From JBDRRP01 sp964446485 (GTDB taxonomy: Bacteria; Desulfobacterota; Desulfobacteria; Desulfobacterales; JBDRRP01): 64,000 nucleotides of DNA. Numbering within the stretch: the first letter of the stretch is position 1; each line of letters opens with the position of its first letter. The notes under the pieces are model-generated. The model worked only from the letters and a program-made list of their open reading frames with translations. It did not search any database and was not told where the DNA came from. Location: contig CAYUOU010000002.1 of assembly GCA_964446485.1 (NCBI GenBank), positions 1 through 64,000 on the forward strand, in the 5' to 3' direction. The translations under genes were made by a program, and so were the position numbers. Below, in pieces: positions 18,978 to 29,700 of this stretch.

Positions 18978-19220
18978 TAAGGAAAAGGGGGGTCGGAACA
19001 CGGGTCGAGCAAACAGTTTGTCGTGCGAGGCGCTGATCGTTGCGGAATGGGGCCGTCGGGCCGCAGAGGCGTTCAGGAGGGCGGTACAGGCTGCCAATGA
19101 GATTCGGAGTCATCTTTGCAGATTGCGGGATGGGGATAAACCCCTCCCCTACGAAACCACCAGAATCCCTGCTTGAGAATTGTGCATAACCAGTTGATAA
19201 TAATATAAAATTTTTGTCGA

Positions 19221-21701
19221 TTACGGGTGTGAGCGACACCACTGCCGCCACATGGCCCGGTAAGCCGCTTCCAGACGGCCCGTGAAGCCGGGGCCGTCGG
19301 TGAGCGGTGCCGCGGCCATGCGCTGCCGCAGCGTGCGACGGAGGGCGGCGAGCCGGGAAAGGTCTCCGGCCAGGGCCGCCGCCCGCTGGACATAGTCATT
19401 TCCACTGAGCGCGATGAGGTCGGATAGTCCCAGTCCCGTCAATATGCTGACGCCGACCCTGGCGGCATGGGTCTCTCCAGCCAGGGCGATCACAGGGACG
19501 CCCATCCACAGGGCTTCGCAGGTGGTGGTGGTCCCGTTGTAGGGGAACGTGTCGAGAGCGATATCGATCTGGTGATAGAGGGCGAAGTGATCCGTGGCCG
19601 AGGGCAGGAACCCATGAAATATCAAGCGGTCTTCGGTGATACCGTGGTCGGCAAAGCAACCCAGGATGTGACGCCGAACTTCCGGATCGGAAAGGGTTCT
19701 AAATTTCATGACCAGTCGTGACCGTGGCACGGCGCTGAGCACCGCCGACCAGAGCGCTGCCACACCGGCATTGAACTTGGCCAGGTTGTTGAAAGAGCCG
19801 AAGGTGATGGTTCGCTCCGCCGCGCTGGGCAGCGGCCCCACCGGCGGCGCTGCCGTGGGCGGGTCGAAGCAAAGAAACCCTTCCGGCAGACGTACGAGAG
19901 TTTCGCTGTGAAGCGCCTCGGTGCGCCCCGGCGGATCGGCCCAGGCATCGGTGAGGCGGTAATTTATGGCAGAAAGGCCGGTGGTATTCGGATACCCCAG
20001 GTAGGTGACTTGAATCGGTGCCGGACGACGGCTGAACAACGGCATGCGGTTGCCCGCCGTGTGCCCGGCCAGGTCCACCAGGATGTCGACGCGGCGCCGG
20101 CGGATGACAGCGGCGACGCCATCGTCGGAGCGGCCGGACGTGTCGACCCATTCGCCGGTGAGGTTGCGCAGCTTTTCAGTAACCCCGTCGCTTTTTCTGA
20201 CATCGGAAAAACACACCGTTTGTACCTGCTCGGCATCATGGGCGGCAAGAATCGGCGCCATGAAAGTGGCCACCGGGTGCTTGCGGAAATCCGGCGAGAG
20301 GTAACCCACCCGAAGCGGTCGATCTGGGTTTTTGTCGTTGGTGTGTTTCCGAAAGATGCCATCGGCCGGCGACCCATGGGCGGGCTCCCACGCTCGATGG
20401 GCCCGGGCCACCGCATCGGGGGGGGCTGACGATGGCTCCAGATAGGCAAGGCAGTACAGCAGATTCGAATGGACAAAAGCGGTCTGCGGCGACAGGGCCA
20501 ACGATTTTCGGTACAACGCGACGCTCTCGCCGGCTCGGCCGCTGTATTTGAGGCACCGGGCCATATTGTTATAGGATTCGGCAAAATCCGCCTTCAGTTC
20601 CTGGGCCTTTCGGCAGCATTCGAGGGCTTCACCGATGCGGCCGGTTTCGGTGAGCAGAATGCTCATGTTGTTGTAGGCGGCGGCAAAGCGCGGGTCCAGT
20701 TGAACGGCCTTTTGGTAGCAGTCCATGGCCGCCTGGGAGCGGCCGTCCTCCCGGTGAACCGACCCGAGGTTGCACCACGCCTTGGCAAAATCCGGGGATA
20801 GGTCTATGGCCCGCTGGTAGCAGGACGCCGCCTGGTCATACCGTCCCATGTCTTTGAAGACGTTGCCTTGATTGAAATGGGCTTCGGTGGATTGCGAATA
20901 GCGATCGACGGCCCGTTGGCAGGCCCACCGCGCGGTGTCGAGGTCACCCGTCTCCCGACTGGCGCGGCCGAGGCAGAGGAGTGCTTCCAGATAATCGGGC
21001 GTCGTTGCCAGGGCTCGCCGGCAACAGGCGACAGCCTCACCGTGTTCCCCGCGGCCCATGAGGAGGTTGGCCAGGTTGACCAATGCCCTGGGGTGGTCGG
21101 GGCGGCGTATCAGCACCTGCCGGTAGGCGGCTTCAGCCGCCGCCGCATTTCCTCCGGCATGGTGAATGCCGGCCAGGTTGTTCAGGGCGCCGACATCGTC
21201 GGGGTTCAACCTGAGGGCCTGCGTGTACCAGTGCATGGCCTCGTCCAGGCGCCCTTGTGACTGCAGCAAAGCGGCCAGATTATAGGGCGGATCCGACTCG
21301 TCGGGGTTGATCTCGGCAGCACGCCGGTAGCAGGCTTCCGCCCGCTCAGAATGGCCGCCGGCCTTCAGGGCGTTGGCCAAATTGTTCAAAACGATTTCGT
21401 TTTCCGGATCCTGCTCTGCGGCCCGTTCCAGGCAGGCCAATGCACCGGCGATATTGCCGTCCTCCTGTTCGAGGACCCCGAGAAAATTCAGTGCATCCAC
21501 ATGGTCGGGATATTGGGAGAGCACGCGGTGATAGCCTGTTCGAGCAGCCGTCACCCGCCCCTGCCGGTGGTCGTTCAATGCCCGTTTCAACGTTTCGTCC
21601 ACTTCGAGGCCGCTTGCGTGGGAAGTTTGCGCAAAAGCGTCCAACGGCGGGGCCGCTTCCCCATGTTGCAGATTTGAAGCGTGTCGGTGGGCCGCGCTCA
21701 T
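19221..21701 (-). CDS. TPR protein with SPINDLY/OGT-like (GT41) glycosyltransferase domain
   Basis: An 826-residue protein from ATG 21701, which overlaps the upstream stop by ATGA; a longer frame upstream is Arg-rich and not family-like. About twelve TPRs (residues ~35-445) precede a GT41 domain: VGYLSPDFRKHPVATFM, VDILVDLAGHTAGNRM, RRPAPIQVTYLGYPNTTG, GSFNNLAKFN (catalytic-type lysine) and TTTCEALWMGVPVIALAG. It is the largest TPR array of the three GT41 genes and the last gene of the 5' transcription unit. O-glycosylation of a protein such as flagellin is a reasonable but unproven role. Confidence 0.86.
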   Translation of the reverse strand: MSAAHRHASNLQHGEAAPPLDAFAQTSHASGLEVDETLKRALNDHRQGRVTAARTGYHRVLSQYPDHVDALNFLGVLEQEDGNIAGALACLERAAEQDPENEIVLNNLANALKAGGHSERAEACYRRAAEINPDESDPPYNLAALLQSQGRLDEAMHWYTQALRLNPDDVGALNNLAGIHHAGGNAAAAEAAYRQVLIRRPDHPRALVNLANLLMGRGEHGEAVACCRRALATTPDYLEALLCLGRASRETGDLDTARWACQRAVDRYSQSTEAHFNQGNVFKDMGRYDQAASCYQRAIDLSPDFAKAWCNLGSVHREDGRSQAAMDCYQKAVQLDPRFAAAYNNMSILLTETGRIGEALECCRKAQELKADFAESYNNMARCLKYSGRAGESVALYRKSLALSPQTAFVHSNLLYCLAYLEPSSAPPDAVARAHRAWEPAHGSPADGIFRKHTNDKNPDRPLRVGYLSPDFRKHPVATFMAPILAAHDAEQVQTVCFSDVRKSDGVTEKLRNLTGEWVDTSGRSDDGVAAVIRRRRVDILVDLAGHTAGNRMPLFSRRPAPIQVTYLGYPNTTGLSAINYRLTDAWADPPGRTEALHSETLVRLPEGFLCFDPPTAAPPVGPLPSAAERTITFGSFNNLAKFNAGVAALWSAVLSAVPRSRLVMKFRTLSDPEVRRHILGCFADHGITEDRLIFHGFLPSATDHFALYHQIDIALDTFPYNGTTTTCEALWMGVPVIALAGETHAARVGVSILTGLGLSDLIALSGNDYVQRAAALAGDLSRLAALRRTLRQRMAAAPLTDGPGFTGRLEAAYRAMWRQWCRSHP

Positions 21702-23715
21702 GGGGCGACGACTCCCAGGGCTGGAGCGACAGGATGGGGTGTCCCCTGCCCAGCCAATTCGTGGACCACGGCGTTGCCGCACCCGGCTGCCGCAGCGCCG
21801 TCTGCCAGGCGTTTGGCGGATTGCCCCTGGCCGGCGGCCGCAAGGCTGTCCACCAGTGTGGCGCAAGACAACGGCAGCCCCGCCCCGAGGAACGTCTTTT
21901 TCAAGGATCGCAAGGCCGAAGCCCCGCGGACACCTTGGCCGCTGCAGCACAGCGCCGCCGCCATGAGAAAACGGCCGGCCAGATAGTCGGGATGCCTGTC
22001 CATGATCGGCGCCAAGACGTCGACGGCTTCCACCGACGCCCCCAGATGCATCAGGCTGTTGGCCAGATTGTAGGCCGCCTCTTTAAGGCCGGGGGCGAGA
22101 TCCAAGGCCTGTCGGGCACAGTCCCGCGCTTTCGGGTAACGGCCGCAATGCCAATGGGCTGAGCTCAGATTCACTAGAGTTTCCGCGTTGGGAGGGCCCG
22201 CTCGGGCGAGCCGCTGCCATAGGGAAACCGCATCGTCGTAGCGCTCCAGGTTCATGGCCTGGACGGCCAGCTCCCGTAGCGCCATGGGGTCTCCGGCCAT
22301 GTCTTCGACTTTCTGGAGACCGATCTGGAAATAGGCCTCCCCCTTCTCGAGGGCCCGGTTTCGGTCAATCTTGCCGTAGTGATGGATGGGCACCATACAT
22401 GACCGGACGGCAATGCCAGCCGCCGCGAGGGCGGGCTCCACCACCTCGTGAACCGGGTAGTAAAAGCGAATACTCGGCAGGTTGGGGAAAAGGCGCACCT
22501 CTCACTGGGGAACCAGCCGTTGCCGGCGGCCTCAGCGCGGTAGCGCACGTCGTTGGGTTGCCAGCCCAACGCATTCATCTCGTGTACGTAATTGCGCGTC
22601 GCAAAGGAGAATGCGGCCGACCCCGCCGGCGTCTTTGCCAGCAGTTGCCGCAGGGCGTCGTGGTCCTGAACGCTGATGGCCTCGTCGGCGTCCATGACGA
22701 GAATCCAAGTCCCCGAAGCCAAATTGAGCCCGGCATTCCTGGCGGCGGCAAAATCCTCAGCCCAGGGCACCGGCACCACCGTTGCCCCGAACACACGGGC
22801 CACATCCACGGAGCGGTCCGTGGACCCGGTGTCCACGATCACCATCTCGTCCACCACCGGCGCCACACTGTGAAGGCATCTGGCCAGATGAGACTGTTCG
22901 TCCCTGACGATCATGCAAAGGCTCAACAAAGGGGCTTCGGGCCGCGGCGGTCTGTCACCCAACTGCCGTTGAATGGCCAATGCGCCGTCCAGAAGTCCGT
23001 CCGAGGCGCCCAGCACGGCCAGGGCCCTCTGGGCGACGCCGAAGGCTCGGGCCTGAGCGCCGCGTTTCAGCAGCACGTCAATATACAGGCAGCTGGTACG
23101 CTCGATGTCCGGCGCCCTATCAAATATGCCCTGGAAAACCATTTCGGCATGGTCGAAGGCCCCCAGGGCCCGCACGGCGTCATGGTAGGTCGTGGCCGCT
23201 TCGGATCGCCAGGGCGTCGCGGATAACCCTCGCCCCAGCATCTCCAGTGCCCCGCCGGTGTCTCCCGTCTGCCACAACAGACGCCCCAGACAGGTCATGG
23301 CCTCGCCGCCGTCCGGATCCGCGGTGACGGCCTGCTCCAGGAAACCCCTGGCACCGTCCATATCTCCACTGCAGGCCGCGAGCCGCCCCTTGGCCAAATA
23401 ACCGGCGGCACGGGTGGACGCATCCCGCAGCAGAAGGTCGGCAGAGGCGATGGCCTTGTTCCGGTCACCGGCATCGACCTGGGCCAGGGTCATGACCGCA
23501 TCCCAGCGGCGGCTGCGGGCCGTTTCGGGGACTTCATTCAACACCGCCACGGCATTGTCCGGCTGCCCAAGATCCCGCATCAGGTCGGCCAGTATCAGAT
23601 ACCCCCGCACATCTTCGGGAAAGGACCCGATGAGGGAGAGCAGCAGGTCAACAGCTTTGCTGGTTTTCCCCCCCCGATAGTGGGTTACGGCCTGCTGGAG
23701 ATGTAGATCGATCAT
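21698..23715 (-). pseudogene. TPR-GT2-TPR protein split by a one-base frameshift
   Basis: The 5' frame (from ATG 23715) gives TPRs (residues ~1-260) and a GT2 domain: LSLCMIVRDEQSHLARCLHS, VIVDTGSTDRSVDVA, AAARNAGL, WILVMDADEAI. At about 22497-22504 the family sequence jumps frame: ...GWFPSE in one frame is followed by VRLFPNLPSIRFYYPVHEVV in another. That frame then continues through HHYGKIDRNRALEKGEAYF and more TPRs to 21698. The span is 2018 nt, so one added base gives exactly 673 codons. The intact protein would be a 672-residue glycan-locus glycosyltransferase. This is either a real inactivating mutation or a sequencing error. The downstream half could be reinitiated at GTG 22498 but would lack the GT2 core. 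Confidence 0.8.
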
Positions 23716-23751
23716 GGTGAATATCGTCGCCTGAGGCCAGCAACAAACGGG

Positions 23752-26700
23752 TTAGCCGGCAGCGGCCGTACGCTGCTGTCCAATAGCATCCAGGCAATTT
23801 CGCGCGTCTTCGTGCCAGGGCTCGGCTTCCAACACCCGCGCAAAAAAGTGCGCGGCGTCATCGCTGCGTTCCAAAAGGTGGCAAATGTGCCCCGTGCCCA
23901 TGAGCGCTTCCACGTCGTGAGGGTCCTTGGCCAACAGCGCGACATAAATCTGTAGGGCCTCATCGTATCGGTTCGCGGCGACCGCATAAAAATCGGCCAG
24001 GTTCTTCTGGTAGACGGTGTTGTCCGGCTCTAGGGCCATTGCCTGGGCATAGTGGGACTCGCATCGATCCATATCGTCCTGCCGGTAATACAGCACGCCG
24101 AGGTCGTTGTGGGCCGCCGCGTGGTCCGGGTGGGCGGCGACCAATGATTCAAGGGCAGTTACGGCACCGGCGGCGTCCCCTGCTTCGGCCATTCCAAGCG
24201 CTTTTTGGTAAAGGGCGTCAGGGTCCTCCGTTAGACGCGGCGCCGTCTCTGCCCGGTGGCGTTCTACTGCGTCGAGGTAGCGACCCGCGTCTGCATGCCA
24301 GGGTTCGGCTCGAAGGACTTCACGATAGCGGGCCTCGGCAGCGTCGAATCGCTCCAACGCCACATTGAGGTGGCCGGCAAGCATGTGAACGTCCACATCC
24401 GCCGGGTTCGCGTCTGCCAGGGCATCGTAAATGCGAAGGGCGTCCTCCGTCCGTCCCTGGACGGTATAGTAGAAGTCGGCCAGCTGCTTTTGTATTTGTT
24501 GATCTTCGGGCGCCCGGCGCGCAGCGGTCTCGAATTGCTGCTGGGCCGTTTCTGCATCGCCCACCGTTTGAAGCAGCTCTCCGAGTCGGCTGTGAGCCTC
24601 CGCGTGGTCCGGGTGCGTCTCAACAATTTGGTTTAAAGCGCTAATGGCCGCGTCGAAGCGCTCGTTTTCAATCATGGTCTCGACAGGCTTCAACATATCG
24701 TCGCCGGATGGCATCTCCGCCGGTTTGTTTTCACCGCCCGGCGGTGTTTCCTTTTCTGGAACGGATCGCTGCTCATGACGGCGTATCGCCTCCACATACT
24801 TTCTGGCTTCATCGTGCCACGGTTCCGTTTCAAGAACCCTTCCGTAAAAGTGTTGCGCGTCTTCGAAGCGTTCGACACTCACGCAGATATGGCCCATCAT
24901 CATGAGGGTGCCCACCTCGAAAGGGTCCAGCGCCAAAATCTTGACGTAAAGTTTCATGGCATCCTCGACACGGTGCTGCTGGCTGTAATAGACGTCTGCC
25001 AGCGTTTTGAGGAGATCCTTATCCGCCGGGTATCGCAACGCAGCCTGTTCCAAAATGTCCACTGCCGCCGCGGTGTCTCCCCGGTGAAGGTGCCTGAGAG
25101 CCCGTTGATAGTCGATACCATTCGGCGAATGGTCTGCCTGGGTGATCACATCAGAGGTGTTCCATGGGGTTGTTTCCGTTTTCTCGATGGGTAGTAGCAT
25201 AGGGTTCACCGTTCTCTTTCTTTTCGCGCGGTTCTCCCCTGTCATGGCCGCCGACAAGGGCTCATAGTGTACCTCGGGATCGAAATTCCGTTTGAGGATG
25301 CTGCTGATATCGTAAGTGCCGTATGGCAGTTCTTTGGGCAGGTTCCATTTCACTTTGAATATCTTCCAGTTTTTTAGCAGTCTCTGATGGCGGTCATTGT
25401 CTCCGGCAGCGAAAGTGGCGCCGCCGGCATGGTGGACGAAACTGTCGCGGGCGATCCACGATTGGTAACCGGCCAGCGCCGCCCGCAGGCAGTAGTCGTC
25501 GTCCTCGAAGTTGCCGGTCCCGAAGCGTTCGTCCAACCCGCCGATGCGCAACATCACCTCCCGGGCGAACATCATGCAAAAGCCAACCACCCGTCCTGCA
25601 CGCTGGGCAGGCAGTGATTGATGAGCAATCTTAGTGCCAAAATCGTTAAGCCCCTCGAGGGAGTCGATATCGTAATCGACGGCTGCCAGGCGCTGGGGGC
25701 CGGCCACCTGGTTGGACACCGGCCCCACCAGACCGATGTCCGGACGGTGTTGGGCCAGTCGCAGCAGGGGTTCCAGCCACCCGGGCGTCACCACGGTGTC
25801 GTTGTTGAGCAGCAGGATAAAATCCCCCCGTGCAGCGGCCATCCCCTGATTGTTGCCGGCGGCGTAACCCCGGTTTTCGGCATTGGCGATGACCCGAATG
25901 TGCATCGCTGCCGAAGGGGTGAGCGTCAGGGCATTGGCGTAGGCCACCGTGCCGTCGGTGGAGCCGTTGTCCACAATGATGAGTTCGAAGGGCGATCGCG
26001 TGTGGGCCAGCACGCTCTCGACGCACTGGCGGGTCAGGTGCAGTTGGTTAAAGGTCAGTACGATGATGGAGGTCAATGACGAATCGGTGGAGATGCCGGC
26101 GGCTTTCATGCGGCCCTCCGCGTCGATAATCGTGTCCGGAGAGACTTTCCCCAGCCACCGCTGGTGGAGCCGCTGGATATTCTCGGCCGCCCGCCGGAAG
26201 CGCTCGGGGCCGCTTTTGGACTCGTAGTGAATCGCCTGGCTTTCCGGCTGGTAGAACAGGCGCCACCCTGCGGCTCCCAATGATAGGCACAGATCGACGT
26301 CCTCGTAGCCATTCCAGTAGGCCTCGTCGAAACCGCCCACCGCATTGAAGGCGTCTTTACGCACCAGCAAACAGGCCGCCGAAAGCGCCTTGAAAGTCTT
26401 TGCGTGGTTGACTTCCGGCGCGTTTCCCGAGCTTCCAGCGCAGCGGTGCATGGCCTGTAGTGGATCCCCAGTGCGCCGGTTGTCCACTAGTATCACGCCG
26501 GCGTGCTGGATTGTGCCGTCGGGGTAAAGCAATTTGCTGCCCACGGCCCCCACCGAAGGATCGGTGTCAAGACAGTGGATTAAAGGCGGTAGCCAGCCAG
26601 GCCTCACCTCGACATCGTTGTTCAAAAACAACACTGCGTCTCCGACAGCAGCCACGGCGCCTTGGTTGCATGCCCGGGCGAACCCCTGATTCTCTCCATT

Positions 26701-29700
26701 AGAGATTACCGTGATTGAGGAAGATTCGATGGTACTCAGGTAGGCGCCGGTACCGTCGGTAGAGCCGTTATCCACGATAATCGTCTCGCATAGATGCGCC
26801 GGGGTGTTCTCTGCCAGAGCGGCGAGGCATCGTCGCGTATATGCCAGTTGATTGAACACGGGGATCACCACCGACACCCGAGGCGTTTGCGGAGTGCGCT
26901 CAAGGTGCACCGGCAGCAGAAGAGACGCCCAGTGATGCAAGTTGTCGGAAAGGGCATGGTGACGCCAGACATCGCGGCGGGCGGCCTGGGCTATCCGCTG
27001 CCGCGTTTCCGGCGAAGACAGCAACATCCTCAACGCGTTGGTCCAGGCAGCACCCTCGTTTTTCACCAGCACGCCGTTCTCCAGCTGATTGACAACCCTC
27101 TGGTAGGGTGGCAGATCAGAGAAGACGCCGGCAATTTCACAGGCGCCATATTCCAGCCACTTGATGGGGCTTTTAGCTCGATTGAACGGGGTATCCGCCA
27201 GGGGCACAACGGCCAACTCGGGCCGAAGCGCCGCCAGCAGTTGGCTGTATTCTGCATAATCCGTTCTAAAGGGGGCGACTTGCCGGACATTTTCCAGAGC
27301 TTCCAAGCGCGGACTACGATTACCCCACAGCAGCAATTCAACGGAATCTCCGAACTCCTTCAAAATCTGCTCCAGGGAAGCCTCGATTATGGATAGATCC
27401 GGTTCGTGTCCCTCAGTGCCGGCAAAAAGGATCCTAGTCTTTCCGCTTCCAGCCGACTGGGGCGCGTGCTGGAAACTCCAGACGGCGTCCGGGAGGCAGT
27501 TGGGCACGACAGCGATATCAGACCTCAAATGCCGATAGGCCGCCTTCACCTGCAATGTAGACACGATGACAGCATCGGCCTTTTTGATGTAGGTCTCAAT
27601 GTCGGGGGCAATGCGCTGGTAATAGTCATGCGCGGGGTGATCGGGCTTCAAACTTATGAACGCATCGTCAAATTCATAAACGATGGCCGGCCGATTAGGG
27701 CCGAGATCTTCTGCTAAGCGATGATACGGCAACGCTTTGGCGGCGTTCCGTTGTACGATGATGAGGTCGAGCTGAGGCCAGGTCTCCCGTAGGGATGCTT
27801 TTGCGGAAGGAATCTTGAGTGGGGCCCAGTCGATCGGCCAGTGCCTCTGGAGCTCCCGCAGCGGCTGAATCAACCGTATTTGGGGGCAGGCGAATGTCGG
27901 TTCGTCGAGGGTGACAATACCAATACGATAGGGACGTCGGTCGGTATTCCGCGGTGGTACATAAACACGAATCGGGCTGCCCGTAGCGCTCCTTGTGGTG
28001 CCATCAGCCTCAATGATAGTGTCGGGGGTGAAACGGTTGGCCCACTTGCCCTGAAGCAGACGCAGATTGCTGTCCGTTCGGACATGGCGCTCCGGCCCGC
28101 TCTGCGATTCATGGTGAATCACGCGGCATTTTGGTTGGTATACCAATACCCCGCCCACCGCCCCGAGCTTCAAGCAAAGATCGACGTCCTCATATCCGTT
28201 CCAGAAAGATTCGTCGAAACCGCCGACCGCATCGAAACGTTCGCGCCGAACCATCAGGCAGGCCGCGGTGAGCGCCTGATAAACACGGGGTTCGCTGGCT
28301 GCCGGATGGGCCGCCGGCTTACCGTAGAAGGGATGCCAGGGTGCGACGGGTAGAGACTCGGCCAAGTTTTGAGAGACAGCCACACCAGCATGCTGGATCG
28401 TACCGTTGGGGAATACCAGTTTGCCGCCAACGGCCACCACTCGAGAATCAGTGTCCAGCACCTCCAATAGTGCCGACAGCCACCCCGCCTCTGGCTCTGT
28501 GTCGTTGTTGAGAAACAGCAGATATCCGGATCTGGCGGCATTGGCGCCCTGATTGCAGGCCTTGGCAAATCCCTGGTTGACGTCGTTGGTGATAACCCGG
28601 AGCCGATGCCCCTGGGACGCCAGAAGATCAGAGGTTCCGTCGGTCGAACCGTTGTCGACAACAATGATCTCGGCCAATTCTTCCGGGGTATGTTCCCGGA
28701 TGCGCTCCAGGCATCGGTGCGTCATTTCCACTTGGTTGAATACTGGGATGATAATGGAACATCGTGGGCGCATGAGCTGTTTTCTCCGCTGATACCGTTC
28801 TCGATACCATCGGTGAATGAACCGGGCTTCCAGAATGGGAATCTGGCCTTTCTGGGACAGTGCGTCCGGGGAGATCCATTGCAATCCGGTGAAGCCCTCG
28901 ATGTGGCGGCACATGAACCGTTCGCCCATCCGCAGCCAGAATTCCTGGTCACCGTCCGCCAGAAACCGCTCGTCAAAGTAACCCACTGCATCGTGGACCG
29001 AGCGCCTCCACATGGGGTGAGGGCCTATCATGCATTCATTGAGCAGGTCTTCATACCGGTATTCCGGCCAGCGGTAAGCGTCGTAGTGCTGATTGGCTCC
29101 AAAAGTCTCATGCGGGTGCCGCGTAAGATAGGTGTCGCCGTAAACCATGGCCACATCCGAATGCGCCTCAAGCTCGCCTGCCATGATCCGGCACGCGTCG
29201 ACATGGAGGTGGTCGTTGGTGCTCATACTGAACAGAAACCGACCCCGGGCCGCCCGAACAGCAATGTTCCAGGCGGCATAAACACCAATGCGGGCCCGGG
29301 TGCGAAGGTAGGCGATGTTTGGATGGCGGGCACGGTAGCGCAGGACGATATCTCGCTCGTCTTCGGGCGAATCGGCATCAACCACCACGATCTCCAAGCG
29401 CGCACCGATACTTTGAGACAGCAGGTTTTCGAGGCACTCCACCATGAACGCCTCCGACCGGTAAGTGGATACGATGGCGGTGACCCAATAGTCTCCCGGC
29501 GCGGAAGGTACCGAGGCGACGATTTCTTTTTCCTGGGAGCCGTCGGCCAGACTGCTCCAGGTTCGGAGGACCTCTGTATCGAAAGGCTGTTTGACCAGTT
29601 GCGCCAGGCATCGGGCGCGCAGTGTGTCGACGGCCGCACGCGGGTAGGACCGGGCGGGTGCCGTCACCGAATCTCCTGGCGTTTTTCTCGCGACCGCGTC

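Noticed and set aside
23752..25200. Regular repeats in the TPR tail as a possible CRISPR or satellite array.
   Set aside because: They are in-frame protein repeats of diverged TPR-type units, not identical direct repeats with spacers.
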